From Silene noctiflora (Eukaryota; Streptophyta; Magnoliopsida; Caryophyllales; Caryophyllaceae), in assembly GCA_009801015.1 (NCBI GenBank), contig VHZZ01003763.1, positions 1 through 25,794 of the forward strand: a stretch of 25,794 nt of DNA. Reading direction: 5' to 3'. A model generated the notes under the pieces. It was not told the DNA's origin, did no database searches, and saw only the letters and a list, made by a program, of their open reading frames with translations. Shown here one piece after another: positions 24,301 to 25,794 of this stretch; position 1 is the stretch's first letter; the number at the start of each line of letters is the position of its first letter. Position numbers and translations under genes: made by a program.

Positions 24301-24806
24301 AACAAATTTCAGCAATTATGCCAAACGAGAACAATAATTAAAACCTAAACTTAACAGAAGAGCAAAGAAAGTAATTGAAAAGTTAATTAAGAACCTGAAG
24401 TAAGAATGTAGATAATGCACAAATGTTTATACTACGAAAATAGTATAGAAGTAACAATGTAACACATAAATGCTCCAATATATAATGCTCCTTTTGTGAT
24501 CATACCATACATATTTCAGCTATGATGCTCAACAAAAACGATAACTAAACCATGAACTCGACAAGAAAAACAGCGGTGAAATTAAGTGGAAATAAAATTG
24601 AGAAAGTCGAGAACAAATGTAGAAATGTTATTAATCATTGGTGATCATATAGCTTACATATTTCAACAATCATGCTAAACAAAACAACAATTAAACCCTA
24701 AACTAAAAAAGAAAAAAAAAAGGCGAAAAATGAAGTCAAAAGTGAATTGGACCTCGAGTGAGAATGTAGATAGTGCAGCAATGGCTTCTTCAACCGGAAC
24801 AGCCAT
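4071..24806 (-). CDS. PIR: PIR/PIROGI: CYFIP-family (Sra-1/PIR121) subunit of the SCAR/WAVE complex, 30 coding exons
   Basis: This protein is the cytosolic CYFIP subunit of the plant SCAR/WAVE regulatory complex (with NAP1, SCAR, ABIL and BRK1). In that family the subunit binds active ROP/Rac GTPase and releases SCAR to stimulate ARP2/3 actin nucleation; Arabidopsis mutants have distorted trichomes and pavement cells. The 30 exons join in frame to 3861 nt, giving 1286 residues, close to the roughly 1280 I recall for Arabidopsis PIR. Family signatures seen include EYSDVSAYRLSLSEDTKAL (43-61), GNMYDMVVEGFQLLSRW (about 397-413), ETIHAEVQDFVQNTLATMLR (490-509), LDQISNK at the end of exon 24, and VAWGGCTVIYLLGQQLHFEL (1174-1193). 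The start MAVPVEEAIAALSTFSLE agrees with plant homologues. No frameshift or internal stop was found. Exon limits are in the four exon-block entries. Identification is by recalled homology, not a search. Confidence 0.95.
4440..4575 (+). mobile_element. Au-like SINE remnant, copy 1
   Basis: AAGGGTAAGGTTGCGTACAT (4498-4517), then a C-rich segment, AGCTCTTGAGG and GGTAATGTTG, resemble the 3' body and TGTTG-type tail of plant Au-family SINEs. The 5' RNA polymerase III box region is not recognisable. The family call comes from memory of the GGGTAAGGCTGCGTACA motif. Confidence 0.5.
4701..4850. mobile_element. Foldback/MITE-like element, 150 bp
   Basis: The ends GATCCTCTTTATTTCTTTCC and the inverse of GGGGAGATATAGAGAAGATC pair imperfectly over about 45 bp (4701-4745 with 4806-4850), including CCATTTCCTT against AAGGAAATGG. 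No target-site duplication is evident. Confidence 0.5.
5650..5945. mobile_element. hAT-like MITE, 296 bp, perfect 8-bp TSD, GCGC-rich end
   Basis: CTTAGTTTGAAAATGCGC at the left end is inverted as GCGCTTTTTTAAACTAAG at the right end. Identical 8-bp duplications CCTTTGGG flank it at 5642-5649 and 5946-5953, the TSD length of hAT elements. A dense GCGC/CGCG block at 5664-5735 makes the left half unusually CpG-rich. There is no coding capacity. Confidence 0.85.
6103..6156. repeat. Purine-rich 31-bp tandem duplication
   Basis: AAGGGAAAGCGAGGGGAGA followed by AGGA occurs at 6103-6125 and again at 6134-6156, an identical 23-bp core with period 31. It lies in a purine-rich stretch of intron 29 that is open for 118 codons (6018-6374) but looks non-coding. 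Confidence 0.75.
7251..7427. repeat. About 80-bp imperfect tandem duplication in intron 28
   Basis: Both units carry ATACTTTCTG followed by TAGTGCAGTATCAT and ATGAGGC(C)ATAC. The second unit has an extra ACTATCAT-type insertion and a variant end around TATATAGTCATGG. Confidence 0.6.
9286..9320. repeat. 35-bp A/T homopolymer before PIR exon 25
   Basis: An uninterrupted run of 35 A on the plus strand is a T run on the transcribed sense strand. It ends 16 nt upstream of the intron 24 acceptor AG (9268-9269), in polypyrimidine-tract position. Its length is likely to vary between individuals or assemblies. Confidence 0.9.
9700..9787. mobile_element. Stowaway-like MITE, 88 bp, TA TSD
   Basis: CTCCCTATATCTCATCCGTG at the left and GACTGACACAGGGAG at the right form the inverted ends, flanked by TA at 9698-9699 and 9788-9789. 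It lies in PIR intron 24. Confidence 0.8.
10012..15653 (-). CDS. PIR: PIR exons 19-24 (residues 709-954), central CYFIP domain
   Basis: Exons in transcript order: 15577-15653, 15368-15470, 11542-11661, 11298-11441, 10448-10597 and 10012-10155. Exon 19 is short (77 nt) and encodes VDHCFDIFVSKLCESIFTYY onwards; it ends in a split Arg codon that exon 20 completes. Later landmarks are LLDPSFLFAVDNGEKY (exon 20), MNKIFRENLEFLFDRFESQD (exon 21), EMQENISIVSYSSRLAYQ (exon 22), DFLPNFILCNTTQRFVRS (exon 23) and RLLGPRSLPWLIRALLDQIS (exon 24). Exons 20 and 21 are separated by a 3706-bp intron filled with repeats, yet the frame continues in phase 0 (MTRVK, then LLGRSINLRRLI), so the insertions have not disturbed the reading frame. 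Confidence 0.93.
13494..14225. mobile_element. TIR transposon with GC-rich core, copy 2 (about 732 bp), nested in the solo LTR
   Basis: The ends match copy 1 at 1888-2778: TTATTTTCGCAGTACATATT with ACTCATTATAGTACTTTT at the left, AAAAGTGTACTGTAACGAGT and TGTACTGCGAAAATCA at the right. The core (13790-14100) is again rich in GGTGG and GGCGG. The last 70 bp, including GAGAGGGGTA and GTCAAAAGTGTACT, align well with copy 1. No transposase is visible. Confidence 0.8.
14283..14425. repeat. Degenerate GGATACC(T) repeats inside the LTR
   Basis: TTGGATACCTGAGAC, TTGGATACCTCAGTT, ATGGATACCTAACTT, ATGGATACCTCAATC and ATGGATACCCGGG occur in succession, with spacing between about 30 and 55 bp. They look like internal LTR repeats. 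Confidence 0.7.
14972..15181. mobile_element. Stowaway-like MITE, 210 bp, TA TSD
   Basis: CCCTCCACTCCATTTATAC at the left is inverted, with some mismatch, as GTATAGGATG-like CATAGGATGGAAGGAG at the right. TA flanks it at 14970-14971 and 15182-15183. It lies in PIR intron 20 beside the solo LTR. Confidence 0.75.
16457..20669 (-). CDS. PIR: PIR exons 11-18 (residues 296-708), start of the CYFIP core
   Basis: Exons in transcript order: 20518-20669, 19549-19642, 19226-19441, 18598-18809, 18150-18297, 17549-17717, 17120-17196 and 16457-16627. Conserved stretches are PLIPAFPDLHLSP (exon 11), QYLIVNHIGAIRAEHDDFAI (exon 12), WEQCAWKFSRPCKD and YSDYEK (exon 13), VVRYNYSTEER (exon 14), RPVAPTPAQVHCLQFLIYEV (exons 15-16), ILTDLG-like SLTDLGFLWFREFYLETSRV (exon 17) and FPIECSLPWMLIDYVLESQN (exon 18). 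Exon 15 holds the least conserved segment, a polar linker around residues 533-558. Exons 11 and 12 are joined by an AT-AC intron and exons 13 and 14 by a GC-AG intron; all other junctions here are GT-AG. Confidence 0.93.
16740..16928 (+). mobile_element. Au-like SINE remnant, copy 2, in intron 17
   Basis: Motifs in order are CAGCGTCTTTGTGTTCCTAG, CACAAGGGTAAGGTTGCGTA, a CATCCGACACC pyrimidine segment, CAGGAGCCCTTGAGACACT and a TATTGTTGTTGG tail, which correspond to the body and tail of plant Au SINEs. It is better preserved than copy 1 in intron 29. The 5' end is approximate. Confidence 0.55.
16929..16946. repeat. (GCAG)n microsatellite
   Basis: Four GCAG-type units sit directly after the TTGTTGTTGG tail of the SINE remnant, in PIR intron 17. 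Confidence 0.75.
17878..18080. mobile_element. Stowaway MITE, 203 bp, TA TSD
   Basis: The left end CTCCCTCCATCCTATTTG is the canonical Stowaway terminus; the right end reads CATGGAGGTAG. TA flanks both sides (17876-17877 and 18081-18082). It lies in PIR intron 15. Confidence 0.85.
18810..19225 (-). other. PIR intron 13: GC-AG intron, 416 bp
   Basis: The donor reads AAAAG/GCACAA and the acceptor GTTGCAG/GTTGTA. The splice joins YSDYEK to VVRYNYSTEER in phase 0. The donor context is weaker than usual for GC introns. A downstream GT at about 19214 would add AQT residues and break the frame with exon 14, so GC is preferred. Confidence 0.75.
19643..20517 (-). other. PIR intron 11: U12-type AT-AC intron, 875 bp
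   Basis: The intron starts with ATATCCTT (20517 down to 20510), which matches the minor-spliceosome AT-type donor consensus exactly, and ends in AC (19644-19643). A branch-site-like CTCCCTGAC lies at 19660-19652 with its A at 19653, about 10 nt before the 3' end; it fits the U12 branch consensus TTCCTTRAC at 7 of 9 positions. Joining GA at the end of exon 11 to T at the start of exon 12 gives PREIQ-D-YQRQYLIVNH, matching the family sequence. No GT-AG pair here restores that protein. Confidence 0.88.
20670..20794 (-). other. PIR intron 10: GC-AG intron, 125 bp
   Basis: The donor reads AAG/GCAAAT and the acceptor ATGCAG/AGTGAC. The splice joins IFK to SDPLIPAFPD in phase 0, as the family requires. 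No GT lies close enough to give that product. The upstream AAG and the CAA after GC agree with the usual strong context of GC donors. Confidence 0.82.
20795..24806 (-). CDS. PIR: PIR exons 1-10 (residues 1-295), N-terminal Rac/ROP-binding region
   Basis: Exons in transcript order: 24753-24806, 23873-23945, 22991-23055, 22583-22660, 22262-22381, 22087-22157, 21503-21595, 21291-21360, 21091-21155 and 20795-20990. They encode residues 1-295. In CYFIP proteins this part includes the DUF1394-type helical domain, which carries a Rac1 contact site. Motifs seen include SMKHSQAELYLETYQVLDLE (exon 5), FSRPERRINGPTVTHLW (exons 6-7) and STRWAILLNSHVEMFRVNN (exons 9-10). Introns 1 to 9 are GT-AG with good phase continuity; exon 6 splits a Trp codon (TG/G) and exon 7 an Arg codon (AG/A). 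Exon 10 ends at IFK with a GC donor. Intron 1 carries an exon-1-derived tandem array, described separately. Confidence 0.92.
21725..21776. repeat. 26-bp perfect tandem duplication in intron 6
   Basis: Two identical 26-bp units beginning ATAATCTTTAAACCCATATC lie head to tail (21725-21750 and 21751-21776). They are bracketed by a diverged direct repeat AACTTGTTAGGC..GTAGAG at about 21690 and 21785. Confidence 0.9.
23253..23370. repeat. Short degenerate minisatellite in intron 2
   Basis: About four imperfect units of roughly 23-32 bp share (A/G)TGAC(A/G)(C/G)CC followed by ATA(C/T)A(A/T)AAA: GATGACACCCATGAAC, GGTGACGGCCTCTACA, TGTGACGACCATATAC and TGTGACACCCATATAC. A larger element may surround them, but no ends are visible. 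Confidence 0.6.
24020..24785 (-). repeat. Degenerate tandem array in intron 1 overlapping the 3' half of exon 1
   Basis: On the plus strand the marker AGAATGTAGATAGTGCAG recurs: within exon 1 (from 24761), as a shortened form near 24611, at about 24403 and at about 24157, giving spacings near 150, 208 and 246 bp. The sequence between markers also repeats in order: GTAACACAT, GTGATCATA, a TTTCAGCAATTATGC-like block, then an AAACCTAAACTT-like block and AAAGTTAATT. The marker is the reverse complement of exon 1 codons for ALSTFS, so units A and B contain decayed copies of the end of exon 1. A partial unit extends below 24157. Confidence 0.8.
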
Positions 24807-24980
24807 GTCGAAAAAGAATCTGCTGCAAAAATGCAAAAAGAGGAGATGAAATTTAATGCATTCGAGTAGAAAACGGAAGAATGAGGAATGAATGGAAAAT
24901 TACAACTTACAAGTGAATAGTTGAAGATGAATTATAAATTGGGAAACGAAATTCGGATCTAGAGAAAGGGATAAAGGTTG
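24807..24980 (-). other. PIR: PIR 5' leader with a probable 88-bp leader intron
   Basis: Upstream of the ATG the minus strand has a strong GTAAGT donor at 24905-24910 and a TTTTTGCAG acceptor ending at 24823, with a second AG three bases further on. Together they suggest a leader intron of about 88 bp (24823-24910). The putative first non-coding exon (about 24911-24980) is rich in C and T, as is common in plant leaders. The exact transcription start is not visible. This is inferred from splice-site shape alone. Confidence 0.55.
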
Positions 24981-25150
24981 ATGGAGGTGGTTGAAGTGGG
25001 CATTAGTCGTTGGCTTCACTCTTTCTTTTGCTGCCGGTGTTTATTAGTGCGCTCAGGTCGGAGACTATACCAAACTAGCTGGATCAAAGATCAAACTAGG
25101 GGGAAAAGGTGGACCCAAGACTAGACCGTAATTACGTCGGTTCTGTTTAA
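24981..25150 (-). promoter_or_regulatory. Probable PIR core promoter region
   Basis: This is the short single-copy-looking stretch between the PIR leader and the upstream Tourist-like MITE. The minus strand has a TATA-like TGGTATAGT near 25067-25075 and a pyrimidine-rich stretch near the expected start. No strong consensus box stands out, so the call rests on position. Confidence 0.35.
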
Positions 25151-25515
25151 GAGCATCNACTGGAAGAGATGGTCTTCTTCCTCTCTTTGATTTTTTCTAC
25201 TTTTCTCATTTGANCACATCATTTTCTTTTTTCTCTGCCCAATTCCCAATTTCTTTATCCTCTTCTTCTCTTTTTCTCTACATCAAAGAGGATCCTCCCT
25301 TCTTCTTTTTTTCACCTTTTAAGTAGTCCCCGCCACCCATTTTCTCTCTTGTGTGGCACTTGAGCCAAGATAAGGACATCCTCCATTTATAGAGGATGTC
25401 TTCTTATTCATCTTCAAAAAGGATGCAAAGAGGATGTTGTCACATTGAAGAGGACATCCTCTTAGCACTCTCTCTCATCTAAGAGGATGGTCAATTCTCT
25501 TCAATGTGGATGCTC
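25151..25515. mobile_element. Tourist-like (PIF/Harbinger) MITE, 365 bp, TAA TSD
   Basis: GAGCATCNACTGGAAGA at the left is inverted as TCTTCAATGTGGATGCTC at the right, flanked by TAA at 25148-25150 and 25516-25518. The 3-bp TAA/TTA duplication and the GAGCATCCA terminus fit Tourist elements. Internal GAGGATGTC/GACATCCTC repeats (25375-25490) give extra foldback potential. Two bases are ambiguous. Confidence 0.82.
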
Positions 25516-25518
25516 TAA

Positions 25519-25794
25519 GTCTTTAAGAGGCTTGATGGCCTACTTGGCTACTTGGGTCCAAAAGACCTTGAAAGCTGACTATTCCTTGGACGGAGAACCC
25601 CATAATCTAGATATCCGTTCGACGAACCATGTTTGTGCCATCACCCCAATGATCAACGACATCATCTCAGTGACATCATCCTTCATCTATTCACCGAGTC
25701 ACCTCTTATATACCCCATTAGTATTGGTGTCCGGCTCCGCCCGGGCTACCTTTATTTAGCATTAAAATTTATGTTCAATTAAATAAAATTATAT
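25519..25794. other. Unassigned flank, possibly part of another repeat
   Basis: This stretch is less AT-rich than its surroundings and has a TATATA box at 25707-25714 followed by CCGGCTCCGCCCGGGC. The box could belong to a promoter or an LTR cut by the window edge. An open frame across it (25487-25759, plus) starts inside the MITE and shows no family I recognise. Confidence 0.3.

Noticed and set aside
25487..25759. 90-codon plus frame at the window end
   Set aside because: It begins inside the Tourist MITE and shows no domain; it is kept only as unassigned sequence.

Overview
The window is eudicot nuclear DNA: AT-rich, rich in introns, and full of small non-autonomous transposons (Stowaway, Tourist, hAT-like and Mutator-like MITEs), with a solo LTR and SINE remnants. 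I could not fix the genus. The repeat style would suit Caryophyllales, but that is only a guess.

One gene fills most of the window, on the minus strand from 24806 (ATG) to 4071 (stop). It encodes the plant CYFIP/Sra-1/PIR121 protein PIR (PIROGI/KLUNKER), the subunit of the SCAR/WAVE regulatory complex that receives ROP/Rac-GTP and relays it to ARP2/3-driven actin nucleation. I reassembled 30 coding exons by hand. They join in frame into 3861 nt, or 1286 residues plus a stop, about the length I recall for Arabidopsis PIR (roughly 1280). The gene looks intact. A non-coding leader intron is likely at about 24823-24910.

Three of the 29 coding introns are non-canonical. Intron 11 (19643-20517) has a perfect ATATCCTT donor, an AC 3' end and a fitting branch site, so it reads as a minor-spliceosome (U12) AT-AC intron. 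Introns 10 and 13 begin with GC. Intron 1 holds a decayed tandem array whose units contain degenerate copies of the end of exon 1 and its donor region.

Layout from left to right: 1-3830 is the 3' flank, with a Mutator-like MITE (304-846, perfect 9-bp TSD) nested in a larger TIR element, a TIR transposon with a GC-rich core (1888-2778) and a Stowaway (3681-3771). 3830-24980 is the PIR transcription unit. Its two largest introns carry most of the repeats: intron 29 (4266-6772) has a SINE remnant, a foldback and a hAT-like MITE with a perfect 8-bp TSD; intron 20 (11662-15367) has a 2.45-kb solo LTR with a second copy of the GC-rich-core transposon inside it, plus a Stowaway. 24980-25150 is the likely promoter. 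25151-25515 is a Tourist-like MITE, and 25519-25794 is unassigned. I found no second protein-coding gene, tRNA, rRNA or CRISPR array.
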